The notes: generated by a model not told the origin, from the letters alone. Shown: positions 47,451-55,765, numbered from the stretch's first letter. The stretch is DNA of 64,000 bases from Roseobacter sinensis (GCF_025755255.1 NZ_JALIEB010000006.1:1-64000); one strand, 5' to 3'. A program made the numbers and translations.

Positions 47451-47836
47451 TCCTGCACCGTCTTCAGCCAGGTCACGAGGTCTGCAACCGGTTGGCTTGT
47501 CATGATGGGTTGGCCACTTTGGCTCGCAATCGCAACCCCCGTGCCTTCGAAGAACCAGCCGTAGACCGGCATGTCGCTGCCGTGGCTGACAAGCGGGTCA
47601 CGCCCGTCGATCCGCTTGACCACGCGGAAGACGGGAAATGTGCCGTCGTTCCGCTCTGAAAGTGTGGTCAGATCAGCCGGTTGGATCAGAAGCACCGGCG
47701 CCATCGGTCCGCCCCCGTCCGCCTCGGCCCCGTGACAGGCGGCGCAATGCAGGCGATAAAGCCGTTCGCCTTCAGCGACATCCTGAGCGGCAAGCGGTTG
47801 GGCGAAACAGAGCGCAGCGACGACTAGGAAGCGCAT
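47447..47836 (-). CDS. Small periplasmic c-type cytochrome
   Basis: This 129-residue protein has a signal peptide (MRFLVVAALCFAQPLAA) and one haem-binding CAACH (residues 32-36: LHCAACHGAEADGGGPMAP). The likely distal methionine is in SHGSDMPVYGWFF. It resembles class I cytochromes c used as soluble electron carriers; the redox partner is unknown. It converges with choV and overlaps its end by four bases. Confidence 0.87.
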   Translation of the reverse strand: MRFLVVAALCFAQPLAAQDVAEGERLYRLHCAACHGAEADGGGPMAPVLLIQPADLTTLSERNDGTFPVFRVVKRIDGRDPLVSHGSDMPVYGWFFEGTGVAIASQSGQPIMTSQPVADLVTWLKTVQD

Positions 47837-47962
47837 GGTCCTCTCCTATATCTTGTTTCGCTCAGCTTAGGTTGTGGAAAGGACGTGCACGTTGACCTGC
47901 GTCAAATCGATCTTCGCGCCGCCTGATGACGCGCGGAAGGGCAATCCGCGAAGAGCAGAAGG

Positions 47963-48052
47963 TGGCGGAGACGAAGGGATTCGAACCCTCGAGACGGTTT
48001 CCCGCCTACTCCCTTAGCAGGGGAGCGCCTTCGACCACTCGGCCACGTCTCC
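47963..48052 (-). tRNA. tRNA-Ser (anticodon GCT)
   Basis: The minus strand begins GGAGACGTGGCCGAGTGG and carries the anticodon GCT in CTGCTAA, a long variable arm (as in class II tRNAs), the T-loop GGTTCGAATCC, and CGTCTCCG followed by an encoded CCA. It reads codons AGC and AGU. The gap 48053-48345 after it is chromosomal and shows no gene. Confidence 0.97.
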
Positions 48053-48345
48053 GCCGACGGGTATAGCCGTGCAGTCGTCAGAGTTACAAGACGAAACTCG
48101 CCAGAACCAGAATTCTGCCGAAGTATGGTTCTCCGAGCGATCGGGGCAACTGAGCGATCATCGGGCGGGCCTTGCGAACGCCCTTTCTTCGCCCATTGCG
48201 TGATCCAATGACCAGACCGGTCGAAGGTCCGCAAAGCAACAAGAGCCGTTCTTTGATGGCCGGGAATTGCTCGAAGTCCAGACAGGGTCAATCGGAGCAC
48301 TGGACACAAAAAAGCCCAGCACCGAAGTGCGAGGCTCTGGAATTC

Positions 48346-48394
48346 TATGGCTCCGGCGGTAGGGATCGAACCTACGACCAATTGATTAACAGTC
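48346..48394. repeat. attL: 49-bp direct repeat (tRNA-Asn 3' fragment)
   Basis: This copy begins TATGGCTCCGGCGGTAGG and ends in TTAACAGTC. It holds the CCA end, T arm, variable region and anticodon stem of tRNA-Asn, then diverges. It is the truncated tRNA copy left when the island integrated. The integrase gene starts 141 bases to its right. Confidence 0.93.
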
Positions 48395-48534
48395 TGGCGA
48401 AGCGAGTAAATCATGGTCCATTCTCGCCAATTCGGGGCGTACGGTCCCTTGAAATCATGACAACTTTGTCCGGGTAGCACCATCCAGCTTCATCTGGATC
48501 AACCACAAATACTGTACTCGGGACTGTACTTTCC

Positions 48535-49659
48535 ATGGCCATCTTCAAATTCACCGAGGCCCACATCAGGGACCTCCCGCTCGGCTCGGGCATCCACCGC
48601 GACACCGAGGTCAAGGGCCTCATGTGCATCGCTCACAAGACAACCAAGAGCTTCGCCGTGCAGGGCGACGTGCGCCGCGAAAAGCGCCTCGTCCGGTCGG
48701 TGCGGGTGAAGATCGGCCGCGTCGACCACGTGCGCCTGGCCGAGGCCAGGAACGAGGCGAGGAGGCTCATGGCGACGATCCAGTCGGGCATCGATCCGAC
48801 GGCGGGACCGGAGTCCACCGGCATCACGCTAGAGCAGGCCCTGAAGGAGCACCTGCGCGAACGGGACCTCTCCGACGCCACGGTCAGGAACTACCGATAC
48901 CACATGGACAACTACCTCGGTCGGCTTCGGCGGCGGGCGGTGGCTGACATCACGCGCCAGGACTGCCGAGAGCTCATGGAACAGCTCAAAAGGCGCCACG
49001 GCAAGACAACAGGCGCGTCGGTGATGCGCACCGTCCGAGCGCTCGTGAACACGGCCCGGAGGCACGACGAGACGATAGGGGCCAACCCGGTGGACGCCAT
49101 CCGCGTGCCCGCCACGCCAAAGCGAGAGGTCGGGGAACTGGACGTGGCCGGCTTCTGGGCCACGACGGAGGCCATGTCGCCGCTAATGCGGGATCTCCAG
49201 CGCGCGTTCCTGCTGACCGGGGCGAGGCGGACGTCGCTGCTGGGCGTGAGGCGCGCGGACTTCGACGCCGGGCGGGGCGTTCTGACCTTCACCCACATGA
49301 AGACTGGCGGGTCGTGGTCGTTCCCGACCGGGCGCTGGCTCACCGCGACGCTGGCCGCAAGGATGGAGGAGGATAGGCCACTGAACTCGCCTTGGCTGTG
49401 GCCGTCGCCGGGCGCGGCCTCCGGTCACGTCGCCGAGCCGAAGCGGGGCGGCGTCCCGTCTCCCCACGCCCTCCGCCACCACTGTCGCACGATGATGATC
49501 GCGGCGGGCGTCCCGTATGCCGAGGGTGCGCTCCTGCTCGGCCAGCGACTCCCCGGCGCCAGTGGCGGCTACGTCCACCAGACGCACCTCGTCGAGGCTC
49601 TGCGCCCGCACGCCCAGGCCCTTGAGGACCTGGTCCTGGAGAGGGCGGGTGTTGTGTGA
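48535..49659 (+). CDS. int: Tyrosine recombinase (integrase)
   Basis: This 374-residue phage-type integrase has an N-terminal arm-binding part, a SAM-like core-binding domain around residues 100-180 (TLEQALKEHLRERDLSDATVRNYRYHMDNYLGRL), and the catalytic domain. The Arg is in LLTGARRTSLLGVRRADF, the His-x-x-Arg in SPHALRHHCRTMM and the nucleophile Tyr in GGYVHQTHLVEAL. It should catalyse integration at tRNA-Asn and, with an excisionase, excision. It is read inward from attL. The gap to the next gene (49660-49864) shows no further gene. Confidence 0.93.
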   Translation: MAIFKFTEAHIRDLPLGSGIHRDTEVKGLMCIAHKTTKSFAVQGDVRREKRLVRSVRVKIGRVDHVRLAEARNEARRLMATIQSGIDPTAGPESTGITLEQALKEHLRERDLSDATVRNYRYHMDNYLGRLRRRAVADITRQDCRELMEQLKRRHGKTTGASVMRTVRALVNTARRHDETIGANPVDAIRVPATPKREVGELDVAGFWATTEAMSPLMRDLQRAFLLTGARRTSLLGVRRADFDAGRGVLTFTHMKTGGSWSFPTGRWLTATLAARMEEDRPLNSPWLWPSPGAASGHVAEPKRGGVPSPHALRHHCRTMMIAAGVPYAEGALLLGQRLPGASGGYVHQTHLVEALRPHAQALEDLVLERAGVV

Positions 49660-49864
49660 ACGACGGTGCGTAGGGGTAAGACGCTGGTAACTATTCCGGT
49701 CCACACTCGATAATCTGAGATCATAAAAGCGTCCGGGCACATCCCGGGCCGTAGGGTTCTGTCGGTTCAAACGATGCCGCCGGCTGAGGGCACCCCAGAG
49801 AGATAGATAGCTAAACGGCACACACTTTCGACGGACGCACGGCGTCCGATTGAGGAGATGTGCC

Positions 49865-50065
49865 ATGGAAGCTCAATCAGAGCCTCAGATATTCACCAGC
49901 CCGTGGCTGACGACCGAGCAGACCGCAGCCTACCTCAGTGTGTCCGCTGGGACCCTCGCTAACTGGCGCACTAAGGGCACTGGTCCGCGCTACCGTGCGG
50001 TCGGACGGATGGTACGATACCACCGCGACGACCTCGATGCCTTCATGATGGAGGGCGCAGCATGA
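49865..50065 (+). CDS. AlpA/excisionase-like helix-turn-helix protein
   Basis: This 66-residue MerR-like winged-helix protein (HTH_17 type) reads FTSPWLTTEQTAAYLSVSAGTLANWRTKGTGPRYRAVGRMVRYHRDDLDAFM. Such proteins serve as excisionases or as AlpA-type activators of satellite genes. The ATG at 49865 is chosen because GAGGAG lies just upstream. Its stop overlaps the next ATG (ATGA). With the integrase it forms the integration/excision control set. Confidence 0.85.
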   Translation: MEAQSEPQIFTSPWLTTEQTAAYLSVSAGTLANWRTKGTGPRYRAVGRMVRYHRDDLDAFMMEGAA

Positions 50066-50520
50066 GCAGGACGTACACGTACTACCAGCACCGCGACGAC
50101 GACCCGGACTACTCGAACGAAGAGGAGCGGGCAGAGCTCGCCGCGCGGCTCCTCGACACGGTGCCGGAGCTGATCACAATGGACCCGACCGACGGAGTCA
50201 TCGAGGCGTGCAGCCGTGTCGGCTTCAACGGCTTCGACTGCGAAACTCTGCGCCTCCTCGCACGGAGGACCGGAGAATTCCCCGTATCTTTCCAGCTCCC
50301 GAAGAGGGCGACTTCGAACCACTCTCATTACACGATCCGACTGGGTTGGGCTTCGCAGGCCCTACGGTCGTCGCGAACGAAGAACCCTGATTTCTGGGAG
50401 GACGAAGCGCTAGTGCAGGAGGCGGCCCGACAGGCCCCGGAGGTATGGGATCAAGTCAAGGCCGAGCTGGACCGTGAGGCCCGCCGCATCGAGTTCGTCC
50501 TCTCCCGCGGGGGCCACTGA
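50062..50520 (+). CDS. Hypothetical protein of the island
   Basis: This is a 152-residue acidic, soluble protein without signal or membrane segment. The start is rich in Tyr and Asp (MSRTYTYYQHRDDDPDYSNEEERAE), the middle has an amphipathic helix (LAARLLDTVPELITMD), and the C terminus is helical. I do not recognise the family. It is translationally coupled to the AlpA-like gene. A gap of 155 bases follows without a clear gene. Confidence 0.65.
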   Translation: MSRTYTYYQHRDDDPDYSNEEERAELAARLLDTVPELITMDPTDGVIEACSRVGFNGFDCETLRLLARRTGEFPVSFQLPKRATSNHSHYTIRLGWASQALRSSRTKNPDFWEDEALVQEAARQAPEVWDQVKAELDREARRIEFVLSRGGH

Positions 50521-50675
50521 GCCGCCGTCAGCTTCGCCAGTGTTGAAGCGCGCCTGCGCCCACGTTGGCTTACGGCGCCCGACCGTCACGACAGTGTTCA
50601 TAGAGAGCAAGCCGGCCGCGAGGACCGCCTCCTGCGGCCGGCTACCTGATCCACCACCTTGGAAAGGAAGATCAC

Positions 50676-50915
50676 ATGACTGATCCCGAGTATGCCGTGC
50701 CGACGGCCCCCTCCATACCCTCGTTTGCCGATCTCCTTACGCCGAGGCAGGCAAGCGAGATGACGGGCCACCCGGAGACTGTGCTCGCCGTCTACCGCTC
50801 CCGCCGCAACACCGGTCGTTCGCCCCACGCGGGGCCAGAGTTCGTCAAGGTCGGCCGCGAGGTTTTCTACACCCGCGAGGCCGTACGGGCGTATCTCGCT
50901 GGCAAGCGGGGCTGA
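50676..50915 (+). CDS. Second small helix-turn-helix protein
   Basis: This 79-residue protein ends in an HTH_17-like domain (LLTPRQASEMTGHPETVLAVYRSRRN, then GPEFVKVGREVFYTREAVRAYL). It is preceded by AAAGGAAG and ends three bases before the primase gene, so it may regulate or support replication. The HTH part is similar in layout to the protein at 49865, but its N-terminal 20 residues are extra. Confidence 0.8.
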   Translation: MTDPEYAVPTAPSIPSFADLLTPRQASEMTGHPETVLAVYRSRRNTGRSPHAGPEFVKVGREVFYTREAVRAYLAGKRG

Positions 50916-50918
50916 ACC

Positions 50919-53327
50919 ATGACCGGACAGTCGAAGACCCAACCGGCGGAGCTGGCACCATTGATCGAGGCGGGCTACCAACTCATCCCGCTGCACAACC
51001 ACGCGTACGAAGACGAGCACAAGGGCAAGAGGCGCAAGCGCGGCAAGAGCCCGATCCATGGCAACTGGACGAAACGACCGTACAGGTCCGCTGACCAGGT
51101 GGACCACATGGAGACCGGCGACAACGTCGGCGTCAGGCTGACAGCGGCCGACCTGATCCTGGACGTGGACCCGAGGAACTTCCCTGAGGGCGAAACCCTG
51201 GACACGTCGCTCAACCCGTTCGTCGACCTCGTGCTCTGGACCGGCATGGACCCTGACCAGTTCCCGACCGTGGTCACCGGCGGCGGTGGCCTGCACGTCT
51301 ACATGACCAAGCCGGAAGGCGTCTCGACCAGGGACAGCCTGGGCGAGGACTTCCCCGGCGTCGAGTTCAAGAGCCTGGGCCGTCAGGTCGTCGCGCCCGG
51401 CTCGATCCATCCCGACACGCTGAGGCCCTACACTTGGGACCGTGACCGACCCGAGCTAGACGCGTTCGGTGCCGATCCCGCGCCAGACGGTCTGCTCGAC
51501 CTGGTCCGAAGACCAGACGGCGCGGCTCCGACCGGCGGCGGCGAGCACGACCAAGAGGAGCTGGCCGTTATGCTGGAAGCCCTGGACCCAGAGGACTTCC
51601 AGGACCACGCCGATTGGCTCCAGCTCATGCAGGCCAGCCACCATGCCACCGCAGGCGACGGCCGGGACGAGTTCATCGAGTGGTGCACCCGCGACCCTGA
51701 GTACGCCGACCACGGGACGATCATCGGTCTCCGGTGGGACAGCCTGCACGCCGACAACAAGGGTGCCCGCGTCACGTACAAGACGCTGCACAAGCTGCTA
51801 CGCGACGCCGGGGCCGAGGACGCAATCCCGCAGACGCCAGCCGCTGACGACTTCGACGATCTGGACGAGGAGACCCTGTCAGCGCTCGCCGAGAGGGAGC
51901 GCAAGGAGGACCGCAAGATCGGTGAGACCAGTGTTCGGGAGCGGCTGAGCGTGCGCCGCATCGACCTGAAGGGAGCGAAGCGCGACCTGGTTTACGTCAG
52001 CCTCGCAGGGGGCGTCGTGGACCTGAGGAGCGGCCGGGCATGGCGCACGGTCGAGCTCGCCGCCACACACTTCGCAGGCAGCCGCATGACCGTGGAGCCC
52101 GAGAAGCCCAAGGACGGCGGAGACGGGCCTAAGCGCGGTCGCCCGCCTCAGCCGAAGGAGATACGGGTTGTCAACGTCTGGGTCGGTGACCGAAACGGTG
52201 ACCGCAAGACCGTGGACGTGATGACCTGGGCGCCGGGTCGGCGGGCTATCTGCGCGCCGCCTGAAGGTCGTGGCGAGGCTGTTAACGTGTGGAGCAAGCT
52301 CACCTTCAAGGAGGCACCCAAGGACTGGACCGAACGGGCGGCGAAGTTCGTGAACCACGTACGCTGGCTTCTCCCCGACGGTGACGACGCGGACGACTTC
52401 CTCGACTGGATCGCCCACATCGTCCAGCATCCGGGCGTCCTGCCGCACACAGCCTGGCTGATGATAACGTCGAAGCGCGGCGTCGGGCGCAACTGGGTGG
52501 CCTCGGTCCTCGCGCGCGTCCTCGCAGGCCACGCGGCGCTCGGCGTCGACCTCGGCGACGTCCTGGGTGGCAGCTTCAACGAGCGGCTCTCCGAGAAGCT
52601 TCTGCTCGTCGTCGACGAGACCAGGGAGGGCTCGGGTGCCGACCGGCACCGCAAGGCGAACAAGCTGCAGAAGGTCATCACCGAGGAGCACCGTGAGATC
52701 AACCCGAAGTTCGGCCTGAAGTCGGTGCAGTACAACTGCTGCCGGTTCCTGATGTTCTCCAACTTCATGGACGCCCTGCCTATCGACGACAGGGATCGGC
52801 GCATCCGCGTGGCCTACAACCCCGAGAGCGTGCGGGCGCCCTCCTACTACCGGGACCTCTACGAGACGCGCCGGGACCCTCAGTTCGTGGCGTCGGTCGC
52901 GAGGTTCCTGCGGGAGCGCGACCTGTCCTCCTTCAACCCGGGCCTCCCGGCCCCGATGACAGACGCCAAGAGGTCGGTGGTCGAGTTCCTCGAGACCGAG
53001 GAGCACCGCGAGCTCAAGGCGCTGTTCGCCGAATGGCCGGCCGACCTGATCGGCATGTCGGACGTGATGGACCACCTTGAGGCCACCTGCGACGGCTTCC
53101 CCTCCAACCTCAAGTTCATCGTGGACGAGGCCGGCGGTTCGGTCACACAACGGCGCTTCAACAAGAGGGGTTCGGGTGGCGCCAAGAAGGACCGGGTCGT
53201 AATAGCCCGGCGGGGAGAATGGGACGCTCTGCGGGTCAAGCGCGAGAGACCGGCGGTCATGGCGAAGATCATCGACGCAGCGAGGGCGAAATGGCGTGCC
53301 AGGGAGAAGGCTACGGAGGACGATTGA
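50919..53327 (+). CDS. Primase-polymerase/helicase replication protein
   Basis: This 802-residue replication protein has a bifunctional primase-polymerase domain at the N terminus (residues about 12-205) with the catalytic DVD at 82-84 and GGGGLHVY at 121-128. A PriCT-like helical region follows (residues about 215-305). The C-terminal half is a superfamily 3-type ATPase of the DUF5906 kind (about 470-690) with Walker B LLLVVDETREG (Asp566, Glu567). Its P-loop reads SKRGVGRN at 518-525, with Arg and Asn where Lys and Ser/Thr are expected, so ATP binding may be altered. It probably initiates island replication at the origin just downstream. Confidence 0.85.
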   Translation: MTGQSKTQPAELAPLIEAGYQLIPLHNHAYEDEHKGKRRKRGKSPIHGNWTKRPYRSADQVDHMETGDNVGVRLTAADLILDVDPRNFPEGETLDTSLNPFVDLVLWTGMDPDQFPTVVTGGGGLHVYMTKPEGVSTRDSLGEDFPGVEFKSLGRQVVAPGSIHPDTLRPYTWDRDRPELDAFGADPAPDGLLDLVRRPDGAAPTGGGEHDQEELAVMLEALDPEDFQDHADWLQLMQASHHATAGDGRDEFIEWCTRDPEYADHGTIIGLRWDSLHADNKGARVTYKTLHKLLRDAGAEDAIPQTPAADDFDDLDEETLSALAERERKEDRKIGETSVRERLSVRRIDLKGAKRDLVYVSLAGGVVDLRSGRAWRTVELAATHFAGSRMTVEPEKPKDGGDGPKRGRPPQPKEIRVVNVWVGDRNGDRKTVDVMTWAPGRRAICAPPEGRGEAVNVWSKLTFKEAPKDWTERAAKFVNHVRWLLPDGDDADDFLDWIAHIVQHPGVLPHTAWLMITSKRGVGRNWVASVLARVLAGHAALGVDLGDVLGGSFNERLSEKLLLVVDETREGSGADRHRKANKLQKVITEEHREINPKFGLKSVQYNCCRFLMFSNFMDALPIDDRDRRIRVAYNPESVRAPSYYRDLYETRRDPQFVASVARFLRERDLSSFNPGLPAPMTDAKRSVVEFLETEEHRELKALFAEWPADLIGMSDVMDHLEATCDGFPSNLKFIVDEAGGSVTQRRFNKRGSGGAKKDRVVIARRGEWDALRVKRERPAVMAKIIDAARAKWRAREKATEDD

Positions 53328-53330
53328 GCC

Positions 53331-53349
53331 TGTTCGATCTGATCGAACA
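53331..53349. promoter_or_regulatory. 19-base palindrome TGTTCGATC-T-GATCGAACA
   Basis: A perfect inverted repeat with nine-base arms begins three bases after the primase stop. A copy with one mismatch lies at 53885-53905. Repetition of such a palindrome on either side of the origin region suggests the binding site of an island regulator. A 28-codon frame (TTG at 53324 to 53410) also covers it, but that is more likely a by-product. Confidence 0.5.
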
Positions 53350-53369
53350 CCCCGCTCGAGACGACCTCA

Positions 53370-53500
53370 CGGACAAGCGGACAAGGGCGGACAGCCTGCC
53401 GAAATCATAGGGTATGATAAATAGACATACTGACGAAAGGATACTGAATTAAGTTTCGCGTATGATGCCAGAAACGCGTCCGCCCTTGTCCGTCTGTCCG
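53370..53500. other. Candidate replication origin with CGGACA iterons
   Basis: Two 24-base blocks, 53370-53393 and 53477-53500, are inverted copies of each other with 21 of 24 positions matching. Each contains three CGGACA-type units (for example CGGACAAGCGGACAAGGG). Between them lie 83 bases that are clearly AT-rich (including GATAAATAGACATAC and ACTGAATTAAG). Iterons around an AT-rich stretch right after a replication initiator gene is the layout of satellite and plasmid origins. Confidence 0.6.
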
Positions 53501-53884
53501 TGGGGAGGCGCTTTCAGGCTTGAAGGCAGCACGGTTCCCGCCTTGGAAGACGGGGAAAGCCGAGGCCGTCACCGAAATCGGCGGAGGGTACGCCTCACGC
53601 CAGTGAGAGGTTGGCTCACGCCCACGTGAGTTCGCTGGCATACGCCGCCAACCGGACGCGGCATCCTTACCTCGAAACAGTGAGGATCGAGCCGCCCGGA
53701 AAACCTCGACGCCTGCCCGCCACCATTCCGAAGGGCGCCCCTCTGATACTGGATCAGGGGGCCTCGCGACGGGAAGGGCAACCGCGTCAGGGGCTTGTCC
53801 GGTCGCCACCCCTCCAAGCACAGCGTCGAGCACCGCCTATGCTCCTCATGGGGAGCCTCGGGGCCCCAGACGGCGTGAGGCGAG
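53501..53884. other. Intergenic region after the origin with two hairpins
   Basis: No frame here has family character, although frames on both strands stay open by chance because of high GC. Two adjacent inverted repeats share a CTCACGCC start: CTCAC-GCCA-GTGAG (53594-53607) and CTCACG-CCCA-CGTGAG (53615-53630). They may be operators or an RNA structure ahead of the terminase-small-like gene. Confidence 0.45.
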
Positions 53885-53905
53885 GTGCTCGATCAGATCG
53901 AACAC
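53885..53905. promoter_or_regulatory. Second copy of the TGTTCGATC palindrome
   Basis: GTGCTCGATC-A-GATCGAACAC is an inverted repeat with one mismatch in ten pairs and the same core as the palindrome at 53331. It lies about 40 bases before the likely start of the next gene, a good operator position. Confidence 0.5.
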
Positions 53906-53941
53906 CACGAACCCGAGGCGGGTGGAAGAGGAGATGCCGAT

Positions 53942-54586
53942 GTGAGCATCATGCGGATGAACAGGATCAAGCCAGCGCCAGACCCGCACAGACGGAGCCA
54001 GTTAGCCCCGGTCGTGGCCCAGGTGTACGGCGAGAAGGGCGACGAGTTCCTCGGCTACCTCAGGCAGTTCGGGCACGTCACCTACGCGGCGAACATGACC
54101 GGCCTGACCCGGCGCACCTTCTACGACCGGCGCAGCAAGAACCCCGACTTTGCCGAGGCGTGGGACGACGCCGTGGCGGCCTTCGAGGAGGAGCTGACCC
54201 AGCGCGTGGTCCAGACGGCCCTGGAGATGGGAACCGGCAAGTGGGTCCCTGTGATCGACCCGGCGACCGGCAAGCCTGAGCTGGACGACGACTTCGAGGT
54301 GGTCCACCGCTTCGAGACCAGCCACGTGGACCCGCGGGTACTGACCAAGCTACTCGCCCTGCGGATGAGCTCCGTGGACGGCCCGTCCCAGACCAACGTC
54401 CAGATCAACAACCAGACGAACGTTCACAACGAGCTGCCGAGGAAGCCTAAGCTCGTCGGAGGCTCCACCGGGTCCATACGGCGTCCTCTAGTCGCCTCCA
54501 AGGCCTCGGGAGCACGAGACGACGCCATAGACGCCGAGGTGGTCCAGGGGGCGACGTATGAGACCGGGGGACGAACCGATGACTGA
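53942..54586 (+). CDS. Terminase small subunit-like DNA-binding protein
   Basis: This 214-residue protein has an N-terminal helix-turn-helix region of the kind found in phage small terminases and their relatives: VYGEKGDEFLGYLRQFGHVTYAANMTGLTRRTFYDRRSKNPDFAEAWDDAVAAFEEEL. The C-terminal 60 residues are low-complexity (TNVQINNQTNVHNELPRK) and then basic, as in many packaging proteins. The GTG at 53942 is chosen because AGAGGAG lies eight bases upstream; an earlier in-frame GTG at 53885 lies inside the palindrome. In satellites such a protein redirects a helper phage's packaging to satellite DNA. No large terminase is present. Confidence 0.6.
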   Translation: MSIMRMNRIKPAPDPHRRSQLAPVVAQVYGEKGDEFLGYLRQFGHVTYAANMTGLTRRTFYDRRSKNPDFAEAWDDAVAAFEEELTQRVVQTALEMGTGKWVPVIDPATGKPELDDDFEVVHRFETSHVDPRVLTKLLALRMSSVDGPSQTNVQINNQTNVHNELPRKPKLVGGSTGSIRRPLVASKASGARDDAIDAEVVQGATYETGGRTDD

Positions 54587-54866
54587 CGGCGCGGTGCACG
54601 TCACCATCGTCAACGCCGGGGGCGTCGCCACGGTGAAGTTCGCGGACGGGTACGAGACGATGCGGGTCGCGCTGGGATACCTGGAGTCCCCCGCAGACGG
54701 TCTGATTGCCGAGATGGACGAGGGACGCGAGCCGGTTCCGTGGCAGTCGGCGCAGGTGCGTGACGAGGCGACTTTCTCCGTGGAGACGCGGCTGGACCTA
54801 GACGACGAGACCCGTGCGAGGCTGTTGGAGTGGATCGCCGCAACGCCGTACTTCGAGGACGCCTGA
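54579..54866 (+). CDS. Hypothetical protein of the island
   Basis: This is a 95-residue acidic protein that I do not recognise. The N-terminal half looks like a small beta domain (VHVTIVNAGGVATVKFADGYETMRVALGYL); the C-terminal helix (DETRARLLEWIAATPYFEDA) is amphipathic. Its ATG lies inside the end of the terminase-like gene with an eight-base overlap, so the two are co-translated. A 192-base gap without a recognisable gene follows. Confidence 0.6.
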   Translation: MTDGAVHVTIVNAGGVATVKFADGYETMRVALGYLESPADGLIAEMDEGREPVPWQSAQVRDEATFSVETRLDLDDETRARLLEWIAATPYFEDA

Positions 54867-55058
54867 CGGCCCTCCAACACGGCCCGGCCCTGTGCCCGGC
54901 GCTGTGCTCCGTCGGGTCGAACTCCCGTAAGCTCTTGATCGGGATCGTCCCATCACCTTCGGGCCTCCTGACCGTCTGTCAGGCGTGCGCCCTCACTGGC
55001 TTACGCGGAGTCGCCCGCGCGGCATCGTGCGTCGTAAACCCTCACGAGGAGACCGACG

Positions 55059-55220
55059 ATGGACCAGACGCCGAAAAGGATCATCACGCGCGAGAAGCAA
55101 CAGCTGGCCGAGATGGAACGCGAGTTCGCCGAGGTGGAGAGGCAGCAGGACGAACGCTTCGAAATGATCGAGGGAAAGCGCCGACGCCTCGCGGCTATGG
55201 GCGTGGTGCTCGATGACTGA
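55059..55220 (+). CDS. 53-residue coiled-coil protein
   Basis: This very short charged protein begins MDQTPKRIITREKQQLAEME and is almost entirely one predicted helix with heptad spacing (FAEVERQQDERFEMIEGKRRRLAAMG). A GAGGAGA lies upstream. Its end overlaps the next gene by eight bases, supporting that it is real. The function is unknown; dimerisation or scaffold roles are possible. Confidence 0.6.
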   Translation: MDQTPKRIITREKQQLAEMEREFAEVERQQDERFEMIEGKRRRLAAMGVVLDD

Positions 55221-55587
55221 ACCGGCCGAGGCGAGGCCGGTCCCGCCGCTGCCGGTGATCCGGTACGCCGCCACCCAGCGGGAGGCCGAGACCCTGGTCG
55301 AGGAGGCCGTGGCCGACTGGCCACCGCTCCCCGGACTGACCATGCGGGCCAACGCAGTGCGCCTCTTAGCTTCGATGTACCACGTCCACGGATCGACGCG
55401 GTTCCCGCGCGGATGGGTCCGCCCCGCCATGCAGGCCTTCATCGACGCCGGCGTGGACTGTCCGAACGCACGGTGCTGGCGTTCCTACCGCTCCGACGTC
55501 CAAGACAACCCCGGCGGCTTCCTATCCACGAAGGGCACGCCGACCGAGCTGCTGCGACAGATGGAGCTGGACCTCATGGGCGCTTGA
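55213..55587 (+). CDS. Hypothetical protein of the island
   Basis: This 124-residue protein has no recognised domain. It is proline-rich at the start (PAEARPVPPLPVIRYAATQREAETLVEEAVADWPPLPG), then has a helical block (MRANAVRLLASMYHVHG) and a Trp/Arg-rich segment (FPRGWVRPAMQAFIDAG). It is translationally coupled with the 53-residue gene. A gap of 178 bases follows in which I see no gene. Confidence 0.6.
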   Translation: MTEPAEARPVPPLPVIRYAATQREAETLVEEAVADWPPLPGLTMRANAVRLLASMYHVHGSTRFPRGWVRPAMQAFIDAGVDCPNARCWRSYRSDVQDNPGGFLSTKGTPTELLRQMELDLMGA

Positions 55588-55765
55588 CCGACCAGCATTC
55601 GCCGCATCGGTCGTACACGCTGGTCCCCCGCACTGAGCCGACACGGCAAGCTGTCATCGTGTCCGGTTGGCCATTGGGAGCCTCCTTCTCCCGGACGCAT
55701 GGCGGACGGGGTTTCTACGACGGGCTCCGTTCGCCACCCCCGACGCACGTAAAGGACACATGCCA

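Noticed and set aside
53324-53410. 28-codon frame starting with TTG right after the primase
   Set aside because: It covers the palindrome and one iteron block; spacing of GGAGGA to the start is only three bases. More likely a by-product of the origin sequence.
53405-54279. Open frames on both strands between the origin and the terminase-like gene
   Set aside because: Low-complexity Pro/Arg/Gly composition, no ribosome sites, and the stretch carries inverted repeats that better explain it as non-coding.
50560-55010. Possible repeated motif TGGC(T/A)TACG near 50567, 53635 and 54993
   Set aside because: Only nine bases are shared and spacing to genes differs; chance in GC-rich sequence is likely.
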